Source: Diadophis punctatus similis (lineage: Eukaryota > Chordata > Lepidosauria > Squamata > Dipsadidae). From it: 64,000 nt of DNA. Every line of letters begins with the position of its first letter. The first letter of the stretch is position 1. This document shows positions 46,733 to 58,707 of the stretch, piece after piece. The position numbers and the translations under genes were made by a program. The DNA is taken from positions 170,117,430 to 170,181,429 of the forward strand of contig JALIGW010000002.1 of assembly GCA_023053685.1 (NCBI GenBank). The letters run 5' to 3'. A model generated the notes under the pieces. That model was not told where the DNA came from. It saw only the letters and a program-made list of their open reading frames with translations, and searched no databases.

Positions 46733-46895
46733 CATCGGTGGGTTGCTCCTGGTTCAGCCCGGTTCTAAGAACCGGTAGCGCCGGTGGTGGGAGGCTCTGC
46801 CCACCTGCCTGGGTCACTTCTGCGCATGCGCAGAAGCATTGCATGCACAAGCGTGCACGCAAACTGGTAGTAAAGGGTTTTAGAACCCACTACTG
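46733..46895. mobile_element. hAT MITE carrying an NRF1-like palindrome
   Basis: 163 bp; ends CATCGGTGGGTTGCTCC and TAGAACCCACTACTG; flanks GTACTTTC and GCACTTTC, an 8-bp duplication with one change. CTTCTGCGCATGCGCAGAAG at 46817-46836 is a perfect 20-bp palindrome. It abuts the preceding MITE. Confidence 0.88.
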
Positions 46896-46903
46896 GCACT
46901 TTC

Positions 46904-47690
46904 CCATTCTTATACATACAGCATATTTTCATACCTCCTGTTAAGAAGCAATCTTAACAGATTATTTGGAGGAAAGTGAAAGGGGAAAAAAGGTAATAAT
47001 CTACTACCATCATCGTAAAACTTCCTTGGCAAGAAACTATGAAAAACTAGTGATTTGTAACTAGTTCAGGGAAAAGAACCTTTATTTCTCCTTCTGACTA
47101 ATCTTGCTTGAGATCACTTGCCCCTGATGCAATTAATAAAGAGAAAATGGCAATCTTCTCTCCATAAGCTAGTTGACTTAATGATTTAATGGCCGATGAG
47201 AAAAATGGGGCAAAATCCCCCTACAGGCCATAATGTTTTTTTGGACAAGTACTGTGCACGTCTCATGGCTTTCCCTACTCCACTGCAGTACTAACACACT
47301 AACAAGCCTCTATTCATATAGCACAGCTGAAAGTTGCCACTACTATAGAGCTGAAAAGGTTGGTTTTTTTGAAGGCAGAAATCTTTTACAGACCCAAGCA
47401 AGGGACACCATTTTCTATCATAGTCGCAGCACATACATTCATTTAGGAAGGGCTGTCGTGTTTTTACATGACACGGCAATAGGAATTGTATGTACTTACA
47501 ATATCTTTAGCTTCACAATATTTTAACTGGGTGCACCAATCTATTTCACATCCCATCATGGTGCTGATGAAGCATCACACAGAACCACATCACAAAATCT
47601 CAGATGCTGTACGGTTGCCATGAATGGCATATTGCACACCAGACTTCTCAACAGCTTCAGGCAGCCGATCTTCAAGAAGTACACTTTCTT
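46904..47690. other. No feature recognised
   Basis: Nothing recognised. Confidence 0.4.
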
Positions 47691-47691
47691 C

Positions 47692-47735
<44 letters not shown>
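47691..47735 (+). repeat. (TTG)n microsatellite
   Basis: About 14 TTG units. Confidence 0.95.
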
Positions 47736-47736
<1 letters not shown>

Positions 47737-48069
47737 TAACAAAGTTATAAATTTAGCCTCCTGAACTGACCAACACTGAGCCAGACAGTAATACCCGTGT
47801 TTGGTGTATTTGTGAATCTTTAGTCTTCTCTGATTATCCAGAAGACATTTTCAAACTAATTTTAGATTGGGAAGAGCATACCAGGAGCCACCATCCAAAA
47901 GTTCAGCCAAATAAAGAAGCCAATAAGTGTGTGAGGGAAAAACCTAACTCATCTTGATTTGAAAGTATAATTCAAATGAATCCATCACATATAAAGTTAA
48001 ATATGGCTAAAGTGGCTATTCTCAATAGATATAATCATTTTTACCTTTTGTTACCTGAAAATTGAAGTT
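47736..48069. other. No feature recognised
   Basis: Nothing recognised. Confidence 0.4.
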
Positions 48070-48263
48070 GTAATTATTCCAATATTTGAGAGGCTGCCAC
48101 AAAGAGGAGGGGGGTCAACTTATTTTCCAAAGCACCAGAGGGCAGGACAAGAAACAATGAATGAAAACTAATCAAGGAGAGAACCTACCTGGATCTAAGG
48201 AGAAACTTCCTAACAGTGAGGACAATTACTGGAACAGCTTGCCGTCAGAAGTTCTGGGTGCTT

Positions 48264-49454
48264 GGACTTCCGGTTGGCGCCTCGGGCTTCGAAGATGCTC
48301 CTTGTTGGGCGCCTGTTCCCGGGTTCTGTCAAGCCACCAGATCAGCTGTCTGGCAGCTTGGAAAATCTTCTCCCCAGGCATAGCGGAGAGATGAGAGCCA
48401 GCACGTGAGGGTAGAGCCCCCCTAGTGCCCCAGGAGACAATCTGGGGCGTGAAGGGTGAGGGCTCTCCAGGCAGCCTGTCATCTGCTCCGGGACCCGGGA
48501 CGCCTCCGCTTTTGCGGAGCAAGAAGCCGCGTCCAATTTCTGCTCTCAACATGCGATTCTAACTTCAGGACTTACAGCAGAGAGCAGACAGAAAAAGCCA
48601 GGAGACACAGTTGGCAAGTATTTCAAACTTAACTCCAATCTACACTTCAGAAGTGACAAACTAAATGAGTTAATGAGCTACAAAATGGCGATTGAAGTTT
48701 CAAAGGGCGTGAAAGTGAAAGTTAAAAGAAAGTGTTTTTTTGTTAGCAGCCCTCTGTATGAAAATGTCTGACTTTGATGAACTTTTTCTTTTCTTTCTGA
48801 CTTTGGAGTAAAACATAAAGTTTAATCCTTAAATTCTAAATGGCTTTAAAATCTGGAAAGACTGTTTCTAACAAAGGATTTTATGGTCCTCCTGCTTATA
48901 TTTCAAGTATGCAATCTAATGTTTATTCAACACCCCAACAGACTTTAATGCTTGAAAAGTTACAAGGTTTTAAAAGCCAGGAAAGATGAATTGGTTATGG
49001 AGTTTACTTCAAAAATTAATGATCTTAATGAAAAAATACAGGCTGTTTCAGAAGAGATTGTAATTAGGAACCAGCAATTAAGGGAAGATACATTTATGGC
49101 ATTTAAAGGACTGGTAGGAAATATGGAAATTTTGGAAGAGGAGATGGCAGAAATTAAGCAATCTGTGACAACTTTGAGTGACAACATAGAAGAGGTTCAA
49201 AATAGAATTGAAAAGTATGAAATTGAGACATTAATGATCCAATATAGAAATATGGAGTTTGCTTTAAGAATAAGAGGAGTACAGGAGAACAGACAAGAAA
49301 ACCTAAAACCAATGATGGTGGAGGCATTTGTGCAAATGCTGGGGGTGTCAAAAGAGGAACTGGATATGCAGATTGACAAGATATATCGGGCCAATTCTTG
49401 GGTGGCTAAACACAAACATGTGCCATGAGATATAGTAATATATTTTACTACAAG
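48264..49454 (+). mobile_element. L1 5' fragment (5'UTR + partial ORF1), 3' truncated
   Basis: Begins GGACTTCCGGTTGGCGCCTC, a GC-rich 5'UTR of about 580 bp, then ORF1. It stops inside ORF1 at ...TTTTACTACAAG. Flanks are similar: GCCGTCAGAAGTT.. (48241-48263) and GCCGTCGGAAGTT.. (49455-49473), matching except for one base and a 4-bp gap. There is no ORF2, 3'UTR or poly(A). L1 inserts are normally the opposite: 3' complete and 5' truncated. Confidence 0.8.
48840..49454 (+). pseudogene. L1 ORF1p fragment (RNA-binding chaperone)
   Basis: An ATG at 48840 opens MALKSGKTVSNKGFYGPPAY...; a 1-nt shift near 48975 moves to the long frame seen from 48952 to 49425. That frame has a heptad-rich coiled coil (ELVMEFTSKINDLNEKIQ through EEVQNRIEKYE), then the RRM start FALRIRGVQENRQENLKPM and IDKIYRANSWVAKHKHVP, as in L1 ORF1p. 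A TGA replaces the next codon (probably CGA) and the frame continues DIVIYFTTR until the fragment ends. ORF1p trimerises and binds L1 RNA; this copy lacks the C-terminal domain and is dead. Confidence 0.85.
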
Positions 49455-49620
49455 GCCGTCGGAAGTTGTGCTTCATCACTGGAGATTTTTTTTTTAAAGA
49501 GACTCGATAGCCACTTGTCTGAAATGGTGTAGGGTCTCTTGCTTGAGCAGGGGGGTTGGACTAGAAGACCTCGAAGGTCCCTTCCAGCTCTATTCTGATT
49601 GATTGATTGATTGATTAGCA

Positions 49621-51900
49621 ATTAACTTTTCAAAGGATCTGAAAACACACTTTAAGGCATTGGATGGGGAACATGCTGCCCTTAGTCCATAAGTCACTCT
49701 GTTTCTCTTTTCAAAAATATAGCTGTATTTTTATTGTAAGCTCTAGTTGAGGGATTCCATTCAAAATTGTATTGATGCTGGGTAAACATTATATACAAAG
49801 ACTTTGAATAAATCCTGAAAAATACCTGGGACTTATACAAGAATCTAGGTTTCCAATCGAAGTGCTAAGTAGCTAAAACTGCTATAGTACTTTTTGAAGC
49901 ATGTTTCCTATGTCTTCAGAGCAGAATCTATTTTGTTTAGGAAGCTGGTTAAACTAAGAAAATATTTATGTTTACTGGCCTCTATGATAATTGAATCATC
50001 TGATGAGTAATCAAGTATGGGGACTCCAGAATCTGCAATTAAGATAAATTTTGCATAGACAAATCTAGAGCTCTGAGTGAGCAAAGGTTTCCTTTGCCAA
50101 ACAGTTACACACACACAAGAAACACATTAACAGTCATTTCCAGGTATTAAAGTCAGATCTCTCGCCTCAATGTGTTCCAATAGTACCAATTATGACTTAG
50201 AAGTCCTATAATATTTAGCACACAGAACTATCTGTGTTTCAATGATAATGGGCTAAAGCTGCTTAGCTTGCTATTCTGCACAATGAGAAAAATCACCCAT
50301 ACATTCTTTTTGTTCTCTTGCCGTTAAGTTAAAATTCATCCACCGCAACCAAGATTTTTTTTTAAACCAATTGTTAAACAGGGATTGAACAGATTTGCCT
50401 GACTCCTTTCAAGGCAGTTACAGAATTCAGCCAGGTAGCATCACTGAATAGCACTGTAAGTAGAAAGTAGCATCGGAAATCCTTTTATCCAGCAACTTAG
50501 AAATGTGAAATTCTCTGCTGTTCCTTTTTCTCTTTGAGAATTACAATGGTCTCTTATATTTTGCTGACTTAAGATTCTGGCAATCAAATTACCCATCACA
50601 GTGGCTGAACTTTCTCTTCTGGTTGGTTGTCTCCTCTTGTTAATCCCTGTTCAAAGGCACACAAATCCTGCCATTTTGTGAGAAAAGATGTGCCGCTCGA
50701 ACTCTTTTACATCCAATATATCTGAGCTAATCAAATCACTGCCAGCCTTTTTTGCTTCCTCGGAAAGCATCTGCCTTTGCCATTCATCACAAAGTCCAGC
50801 TAATTTAAGCAATCATCCTGATCCATGGCCTTGAACACCCAACTGTGATATTTCATACTGTCAGGTATTTCCTTGTAATAATAGCTTTGCACACCAAACA
50901 TTTAGGCCAAGGACGCACAAACATATTTCAATAATTAGAGGCACCCTCATTCGGTCAAAATTCCCTCCGGTCCAGAAATGAATACAGCTATTTTGAAACG
51001 CAGTCATTTTTGTGATGCCTCTCTTCCAATTTGTACTTCATGAAACAGCTGAATTCTTAACTATAAAAGCTTTATCATCTTTCAATGAAGATAAAATTAC
51101 CAGCACCGTATTTCCCCTACTTTTACTGGATCAGTAAAAAAAAATAGGATCAGTTTATGTTTATATGTTTATAAAATATCAATAACCCTTTAGGATCCCC
51201 TGTACTAGGATGATATTCTTTATCCTTTATTGTTATTGCCTATTCTTGTCCATTTCAAGTTCTTGATCTCTGTACACTATATTCTATTATAAAATGAAAA
51301 TGATGGTTCATACTTTCATTCTGCTCCTCATTCCTGACACTTTTTTTCCTTCTATTATCTACTCACTTTCTTTCTTTGGTTTTGTATTCATCAATTTACT
51401 TTCTCTGCAGAAAATTAATGGAATTGGGTGGCTTATTTATTATAATGATTATGATTATTCCTTTCTTTTGACCTGTAAAACAGGTTTTTTTTGTAAAACA
51501 TTGCTGTAACTTCTTTTTCTGTCTGAATATTTTTGCATATTTTTGTCTCTGCTTATGCAAAATATGTTTTTTCCGTCATGTCACATTCCCATGTCTGCAT
51601 GGATCTACTCACATTTTGTAATTTTGCCAATCTAAAGTTTCTTCATCCCATCTTCATTCCTTTTCTCCTGCAATTAATTCAATTTTTTGGGAAAGCTTGG
51701 TCTTCTAATATGTGACTTCCACATCGTAGTATTTAAAAAGCCCTTTATGTATATTTTCTCCCTTATTTGTTTAAGCTTATGAGACTGTGGGTGGACTTTT
51801 AGTCTCATTTTTCCCTCCACCCAATGCTTAAAAAAATTAGGAGGTCTAGGTGCCGTTATAATTGTTCATTTTAATCCCTCTAGAATTGATCAGTAAAAAG
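49621..51900. other. Repeat-poor stretch of 2.3 kb
   Basis: No interspersed repeat, microsatellite or gene recognised. 50500-51100 has mixed composition unlike the flanking AT-rich DNA; conserved noncoding sequence is a possibility only. Confidence 0.45.
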
Positions 51901-51909
51901 AGATATTTG

Positions 51910-52590
51910 TGAAAGTGATTTCCCCCCACCAAGACAGATGTTTGTATGCTTATACACAACTTGAGTACTCATTGAGTTTTCCATTACGGAAAAGACCCCA
52001 CTTTCTAGATCCCACTAGGTCATTTAAGGGAATGGGCATGAAGTGCACCCACTTTATCCAAGCTCAGACAACAGCGGTCAATACTGACAGACTGCTACAT
52101 CCTGGACCAATGGTAACTTCAAGGTGGTCTTCAAAGACAACTCCATGTGGAGCATGTTATAATTGCCCAATTTAAGAAAAAGTCACTTAGAAGTAACTAA
52201 GCTTTGAGTGACCATGAGCAAGACTTCCATATCAGGAATGGGCACAATTGAAACATAAGATAAATCTATGCAACAGTTCCTCTGACCATAACTGCCATCT
52301 GTTTCTTGAGCTGCGAGTCCAGGAGGGTCCCCAGATTGCACACTGACTCTATCTGGAGAAGTGCAATCCTGTTGATGCATCACAAAAACCAGAAACATTC
52401 TTCCTAGGGATGAGTCAGAGCAGATTCCTTTCCATCCAGATTCACCCAGCCCCCAAGCACTGATTTAGCATCTCAGCCTCATCACCTGATCAGCTACAGT
52501 GGAGATGTATAATTCGATATCATCAGCATACTGGTGGTACCACAACCCTGTGCTATGCAATGATTCCAATCTTCCATAAAACCCCTCGTT
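51910..52590 (-). mobile_element. Possible old LINE fragment
   Basis: Words such as GAGCTGCGAGTCCAGGAGGG, CATCACCTGATCAGCTACAG and CATCAGCATACTGGTGGTAC recur, from memory, in dispersed amniote LINE 3' regions. No ORF is intact, and the family and orientation are uncertain. Confidence 0.35.
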
Positions 52591-52911
52591 GAAATAATAT
52601 TGGCACTGTATATTTTTGTTGTGCTAGTCCAGTTAGGTTACTTTTTCTAAGAGGATATCTTCTCTTAAAACCACATTCTTCCTCTCAAGCCAAGCATTAG
52701 CAGGTGCTTTTTTCAAGCAGCTGCTATGATAGCATCCTGTCCAGGTCTATCACCATAAGCATCACCTGCCCCACCCTTATCACTGCTAAGGAATGGATTA
52801 TATTGCTTCTATTTCATTTTGTCCAAAGTACTTCTTGTTGTATGAAGAATATAAACCTAACAGTGCTGATATACATATTTTTCAAGGTACAATGAATTGC
52901 ACACAATGGGA
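52591..52911. other. No feature recognised
   Basis: Nothing recognised. Confidence 0.4.
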
Positions 52912-52955
52912 ACAATCACTTATGTTTATACAAATTACTACTATACATGTCTGAC
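52912..52955 (+). mobile_element. LINE 3' terminus (same family as 18270-19175)
   Basis: TTATGTTTATACAAATTACT then ATACATGTCTGAC, the same 3' end as at 19105-19150. Only the last tens of bases are present. Confidence 0.75.
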
Positions 52956-53062
<107 letters not shown>

Positions 53063-53780
53063 CTGTTTTCAGTACATGTTCTGATGCTTCTTTTAAGATC
53101 TTTTTTCTCTTTCAAAGGCTGAAAAACACTGACTGTATTATAGCATTTCCATGGTGACCATGACAACCTTGATTTCTACCCTCATATGCTTGGGAGTAGG
53201 GAGATTATGGCCCACATCTCCTTTATGATTACCTCTTGGCAGATTCCACATCCTGATCCACTGTTGCTTTATCTGGAGGATCCAGTTGCTAGATAGACTT
53301 TTTAAAAGTCTCTCAAAAGCCATGAATTAATTTTTTTAAAAAAACCTTTTTCTCTCTTTGTCTCTCCAAATAGACTAAATCCCAATCCTTTCCTAATGAT
53401 ATTATTGTGAATTGTTGTTTTGTGGTGGTGGTTTTGAATTATAAACACAGGTGCCTTTTCAAATCCTCATTAAAGGTTTATCTGACTGTTTTGCACCTGG
53501 GTTGTGCTGTTATAATTAAGTGGTCATATCTGTCACCACAATTTATTTCTGCTTGCCCTGAAAATGCTTCCCCCTTGGAGTCACTAAATTATCCTTACTC
53601 GGTAACTGCTCATTATTTCCGTGTCTCCTGCTTTGCATTTCTCCACCTTGACAATATGCATTCCTGGGAGTCATAACTTCTGCTCACAGGACTAGTGAAT
53701 TTTGCAGCTTTGCAGATGGATCACCCTTACCTTATCTGACCTATGGGCAAAGTTGTCGTCTATCCTGATTTTACATTTCT
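53063..53780. other. No feature recognised
   Basis: Nothing recognised. Confidence 0.4.
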
Positions 53781-53788
53781 ATCTAGGA

Positions 53789-54062
53789 CAGGGGCGGGTT
53801 CCTCTTACCTGCTTACCGGTGCGCTGTGCGCGCATCATCACGTTTCACGCATGCACACGCTCACTACATGTGCGCGTCCCCTCGCGTGATTTTGCTTCCG
53901 TGCATGCGCAGGAAGCAAAAAATTGCCAAATATTCAAAAAAAAGATGGCGCCATGCGACGGACTGGTGAAGATGGTACCGGAGCCGTCATACGTAAATTG
54001 CACAATCGGTGAGCTGCTATCGGAATGACAGAGTGGACCGTCCCGGTAGGAACCCACCCCTG
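53789..54062. mobile_element. GC-rich hAT MITE
   Basis: 274 bp; ends CAGGGGCGGGTTCCTCTTAC and GGTAGGAACCCACCCCTG; flanks ATCTAGGA (53781-53788) and ATCTAGGG (54063-54070). Contains GTGCATGCGCAGG at 53900-53912 and other CpG-rich words. The 108-aa and 63-70-aa ORFs crossing it are incidental. Confidence 0.9.
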
Positions 54063-54070
54063 ATCTAGGG

Positions 54071-55090
54071 TCATTTTGCCGACCCCTGTCCTAGAGCAAG
54101 CAAATGTTTTATAATATGTAAACAAATTCAGGAAGAAAATGCAAATCTATAAAGTTTCCTAATTGTAAAAATGCTTAAAAATGCAATTATTCTAGTAAGT
54201 ACAACTGCTGGAACTTTTTATTTTCCTTAAGTAACATTGCCTGCCCAAGCTCCACCCCAAAACTCAATAGCTGCCAACTGTTTGTCTTTGAAGAGTTACA
54301 AATAATTTAGGTAATCATAAAATAGCCAAAGGAAGGACAGCTTTAAGACATCAGTGGAATATTCTGTCCATCTAAGATAATCACTAAATGCAATGTATAA
54401 TTAAGATACAAATATATTTCCCAAAAAGTTAGTCTGCATAGAAACTTTCCATTTATTTGTGGAAAAAAGGGAGGAGAAAGAATTTTTGGGTGCTAGTCAA
54501 AAAATATGTTATTTTTAAAAGACCAATGTATTTCAGAAATTCTTTTGTTGAGGACTCAGTGCTAAAATATATTAGCATATCTTGAGATACTTTTTCCCAT
54601 TTGGGGGATTTTTCATTCTCTACCTTTCTTTCCTTTCCCCTTGTCACTTATTTTTCAATTGTTCTCTGTTATGGTTCCACATTCACCAAGTCCAACTTGC
54701 AATAAGAAGACTCTGGCATTCCACATATCCATTAGTGCTTCTTCCTAAAATATTCACTTTCATCAATCCAAATAATCTCCTGCAAAAATTTTAAAATTTT
54801 CTTTTCCTTCACTCTTTGATGGGAATGAATTTGCATTAACAACATCTTTAGTTACCAATAGCTAATACCATCCTCCAAAAAAATAATATATAGTATGCAA
54901 TTTCATGAATTGAAGAAATAAAACCAAGGCATCAACAAGCAGTGAAACTAAAAAAAATATTTTCAGAATTATATTCTACTCTTGAAGAAATAGTACAAAT
55001 GCCAAAAGAAATCTTTTGAAGCTGAATAAAAATCTGGCACAACAGGGTTATAATCGGTCCAACTTCATTAGAAACAGATCTATCAGGCCG
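54071..55090. other. Mostly unassigned
   Basis: Begins with an isolated hAT-like terminus (GCCGACCCCTG, 54078-54088); otherwise AT-rich with no repeat recognised. Confidence 0.4.
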
Positions 55091-55094
55091 TGAT

Positions 55095-55590
55095 CTTTTA
55101 TTTTATTTTATTTATTTATTTATTTATTTTTGTCAAGTATGTGTTAGTAATATACATAGATATAACATTGTTTATATACATAAGATGGGTACTGATAAGA
55201 GGGGACATTAGGACAGGGACGGTAGGCACGCTGGTGTGCTTATGCATGCCCCTTACTGACCTCTTAGGAATCGGGTGAGGTCAACAGTGGACAGTCTTAG
55301 GGTAAAGTTTTGGGGGTTTGGTGACGAAACCACAGAGTCTGGTAGTGACTTCCAGGCATTTACCACTCTGTTGCTAAAGTCATATTTTCTACAGTCAAGT
55401 TTGGAGCGGTTCACTTTGAGTTTGTATCTGTTGTGTGCTCGTGTATTGTTGTGGTTGAAGCTGAAGTAGTCGTTGACAGGAAAGACGTTGTAGCAGATAA
55501 TTTGAGCTATGCTTAGGTCGTGCCGAAGGCGACGTAGTTCTAAGCTTTCTAAGCCCAGGATTTCGAGTCTGGTTGCATCTGGGGCCTGAA
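55095..55590 (-). mobile_element. LINE (18270-19175 family), 3' part
   Basis: Reverse copy of the same family: (ATTT)n tail at 55100-55130, 3'UTR, then minus-strand coding pieces matching the KLDCRKYDF and LQLRRLRSDLN-like regions (plus-strand words AAGTTTGGAGCGGTTCACTT, GTGCCGAAGGCGACGTAG). Frames are interrupted. Confidence 0.82.
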
Positions 55591-56137
55591 CATATAGACA
55601 GACCCTTGGAAAGGAATATGATATTTAGCTAAATTAATTTAGGAGCTAATTAGCTTCTCTTACACTAGATATGGTATTTGTAACCTTCTCTTAACTATAC
55701 TTCCTTTACCTCAGGCTTGGAAAGAAATACTTGGCTGCTGAATGGGGATGCATCTTTCCAGACTGGATGACTTTCAATCTCCAGTTAAAAAAGTCACTGC
55801 ATATAACTTGAACTCTGACTGGGATGAACCTTACTCTTTAATTGCTTACAAGTGCCAAAAATTTCAACTGAACAAGGAAGAAAATGCTATGGACAATTTG
55901 TGTAACGGGCAAAGATCTTTGACAATTATATTTCTTAAAAAGCCAAACCAGCAGCAAGACATCCCAAAACTGGAAAATGAAAAGTAGTAATGCAACATTA
56001 AGAGGAATCTAAAAGTATTTTCCCATTTTGAAAGGAATCTTAGCTTTCCAACTATTCAAATAACAATTATCATCACAAACTTTCAGGGTATATTATACAA
56101 TCAACTATACTCCTTTGCAAAGATTTACTTGTGAGCA
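55591..56137. other. No feature recognised
   Basis: The 81-aa ORF at 55742-55987 has no motif. Confidence 0.4.
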
Positions 56138-56153
56138 TATCTTATTTATTTGT

Positions 56154-57181
56154 TTTTTTTTTAAATAATTTTTATTACGTGTATAAACATTAAAAAAGAC
56201 ATACATACATAAAAAACGACATTATATGTATATATACATATAAACTTATATGGTAAACGTCTTCACATTTGTTCTCTTTTTTATATATTTTTTATACAAT
56301 TGTATCTATCTATATGTATTGCCTTTCTATTTTGCTATTTCTTTAATTATAGTTTAATTATAACTTAATAAATATATATATACATTGTAGTAAGTATTCT
56401 TATTTGTTATTCTGTAGATTGATAGGTTATACATTATAGTCTAAGCATTTCTATGATTCTATCTTTCCGTTTCTCTTTTCAAACCAATTATAAAAAAGAT
56501 TCCACGTTTCAAAAAATTCTGAATTTTCTTTCTGTTTCAGTTCTAATGTTAGTTTGTCCAATTCTGCGCATTCTAGGATTTTTTTTATTACTATGTTCTC
56601 TGTCGGTACGTCTCCTTGTTTCCAGTGTTGTGCCAGTGTTATTCTTGCTGCTGTTAGTATGTGTGTTATGATATGCCAGTGCTTCCTTTCTGTATTTTGC
56701 TCCACCATCCCTAGTAAAAAAATTTCCGGTTTAAACATTATTTTTAAGTTAGTTATTTCTTGCAGCCAGGTATGTATTATTTGCCAAAATTTTTTAGTTT
56801 TAGGACAGGTCCACCACATGTGAAAATATGAACCATTTTTATTCGGGCATTTCCAGCATTTGGGGTTCATGTTTGCATACATTCTAGCCAATCTCGCCGG
56901 GGGAAGGTGCCATCTATGGTACATTTTATAGATATTCTCCTTATATGCGGTTGATTTGGTTATTTTTAAGTTTTTAATCCAAGTTTCTTCCCAGTGTTCC
57001 GAATTTATTTCATATCCAAAATTTTTATTCCAGCTAGTCAAATTCCCTTTAACCTTTTCTTTTTCCATTTTGTAAGTTATTAAGAATTTATATATTTTAG
57101 TTATCATCTTTTTTTCCGGTCCCAGTAGAATTTTGTCTAGTTCTGATTTCTTTTTGGCTATTCCAAATTTTTTCTTATCCT
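56154..57181 (-). mobile_element. 5'-truncated L1 with 16-bp duplication
   Basis: Flanked by TATCTTATTTATTTGT at 56138-56153 and 57182-57197. On the minus strand it holds the ORF2 C-terminus, an AT-rich 3'UTR and a poly(A) (T-run at 56154-56162 on plus). The 1.03-kb length and structure are those of a typical target-primed L1 insertion. Confidence 0.93.
56451..57107 (-). pseudogene. L1 ORF2p C-terminal segment
   Basis: 218 aa open to its natural stop. After a WIKNLKITKSTAYKENIYKM stretch comes YHRWHLPPARLARMY and a zinc-knuckle-like C84-X2-C87-X8-H96-X4-C101 (CWKCPNK..YFHMWWTC), the cysteine-rich domain of L1 ORF2p. The frame can be followed slightly upstream with one shift. Endonuclease and RT domains were never copied (5' truncation), so it is not functional. 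Notably few lesions, so probably a fairly young insert. Confidence 0.9.
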
Positions 57182-57197
57182 TATCTTATTTATTTGT

Positions 57198-58554
57198 ATC
57201 TAATCCATTTTTCTAAAATTGCCAATATTTCTTGTGGACAGCAGTGAGTTTTAAGCAATCTTTTCTAGGGAATTTAATAAGAGATGCACAGACATTAAAG
57301 AATACACATACTGTACATAAACAATATAGTGTATTATAGCCATAGCATATCACAAAGGCTGACAAATAGAGTAAATACTCAAAATGCTAGCAGTGCACAT
57401 TCTTTCATATATTAATGCACTTAGTGTTGTTTGTCAAATTGTTTACATCAGAGTAGGAAAATGGGGAAAACATTCCATCTTTTTATGGTAATGCAAATCA
57501 CAATATTTGGTGTGGAATATTAGGTTGCAAATGATCTCTATGCCAATGAATCATAGCCATTCATTTTAATTTATTTCAAATCAAATTGAGATGATAAATG
57601 AGCTAGTAGGAATAATAAATGAGTTGTAAATAATGATCTTCCTCTTCTTCTTTTTTGCTACCCTTTGTCTTTAATTTATGCTACTTATACATTTTGATTT
57701 AATACGAAAATTAAGATCCATTCAGCTTAGCAGTCCTTTGTAATTGTTGCCTATTTATATTTGCACTCATTTGGGCCTCCCTTTATTTACCGTTTCCATT
57801 TAAACTCAGAATGTATCTTTCTATTAGATATTTACTTAGGCCATTCAGTAAATTGATTCCTTTTGTTCCTTTCCACAATTCCCCAGATAGACAAATTAAT
57901 GAGGTTGAACCTTTCTATCTCCATTCATGTTATTTCACATCACTTTTGTTTAATGTATGAAACTCTGTATGTATTATCAAACAATTTTACATTCAATTCA
58001 TTACATAGTGGGTAGCTTTGGCTCCAGAATCTTAGAAGCTACGTAGTGTAGAAATAAGAACAATAAATAACTACCATTCCATTTTGATCCGCTTTTAATA
58101 AATGTTGATTAACTGCTGATTTGACAAAAAAAACAATATGAGGTTTTTTTATGAAGGAGATTAAGTTTGATGAAGAAATTGTACCTGATGGGGAAGCAAT
58201 GTTTGTTTTTTCCATCTCATGCTTCTGAAAAATCAGGTATGAGAATTATTTCTCTCTCCCTCCCAAAAATGGAATATTCTCTTGTTCAGTCCTTAAATGT
58301 GTTGCATTACTTATTTTTTCTGGTTGACTCCGTTTTTAAAAAATCTGAAAAAAAAATATCTGGAGTAGCATAGCACCGCATGATTCAATTTTCAATTTAA
58401 TAGATGATATTAAATAGAATTTTCAATTTAATAGATGATAAGACAGAGGTAGCAGGAAACATAAACTTGTCATTCAGAATACATTGTTATTGTAGTTTCC
58501 AAATTAAACATGAATAGAGCAAGTACGTTAATCAATCATACCTAATTTAGAGAA
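57198..58554. other. Repeat-poor stretch
   Basis: No repeat recognised; 57400-58090 is rich in ATTA/TAAT homeodomain-type words. Small duplication AATTTTCAATTTAATAGATG at 58388 and 58418. Confidence 0.45.
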
Positions 58555-58707
58555 GGAAGGAATGAAGGGAATGAAGGGAATGAAGGGAAGGGAAGGAAGG
58601 AAGGAAGTTAGGAAGGAAGGAAGGAAGGAAGGAAGGAAAGAAGGAAGGAAGGAAGGAAGGAAGGAAGGAAGGAAGGAAGGAAGGAAGGAAGGAAGGAAGG
58701 AAGGAAG
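58555..58707 (+). repeat. (GGAA)n microsatellite, left block
   Basis: Impure GAAGGGAAT then pure (GGAA)n; ends at the LTR-like insert. Confidence 0.95.

Larger units (their letters stand above)
48070..49620 (+). mobile_element. CR1/L3-type LINE 3' end, split by an L1 piece
   Basis: CR1 parts 48070-48263 (CCAATATTTGAGAGGCTGCC ... CAGAAGTTCTGGGTGCTT) and 49474-49620 (CATCACTGGAGA ... CTAGAAGACCTCGAAGGTCC ... (TGAT)n tail). The L1 insert lies between. Confidence 0.9.
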
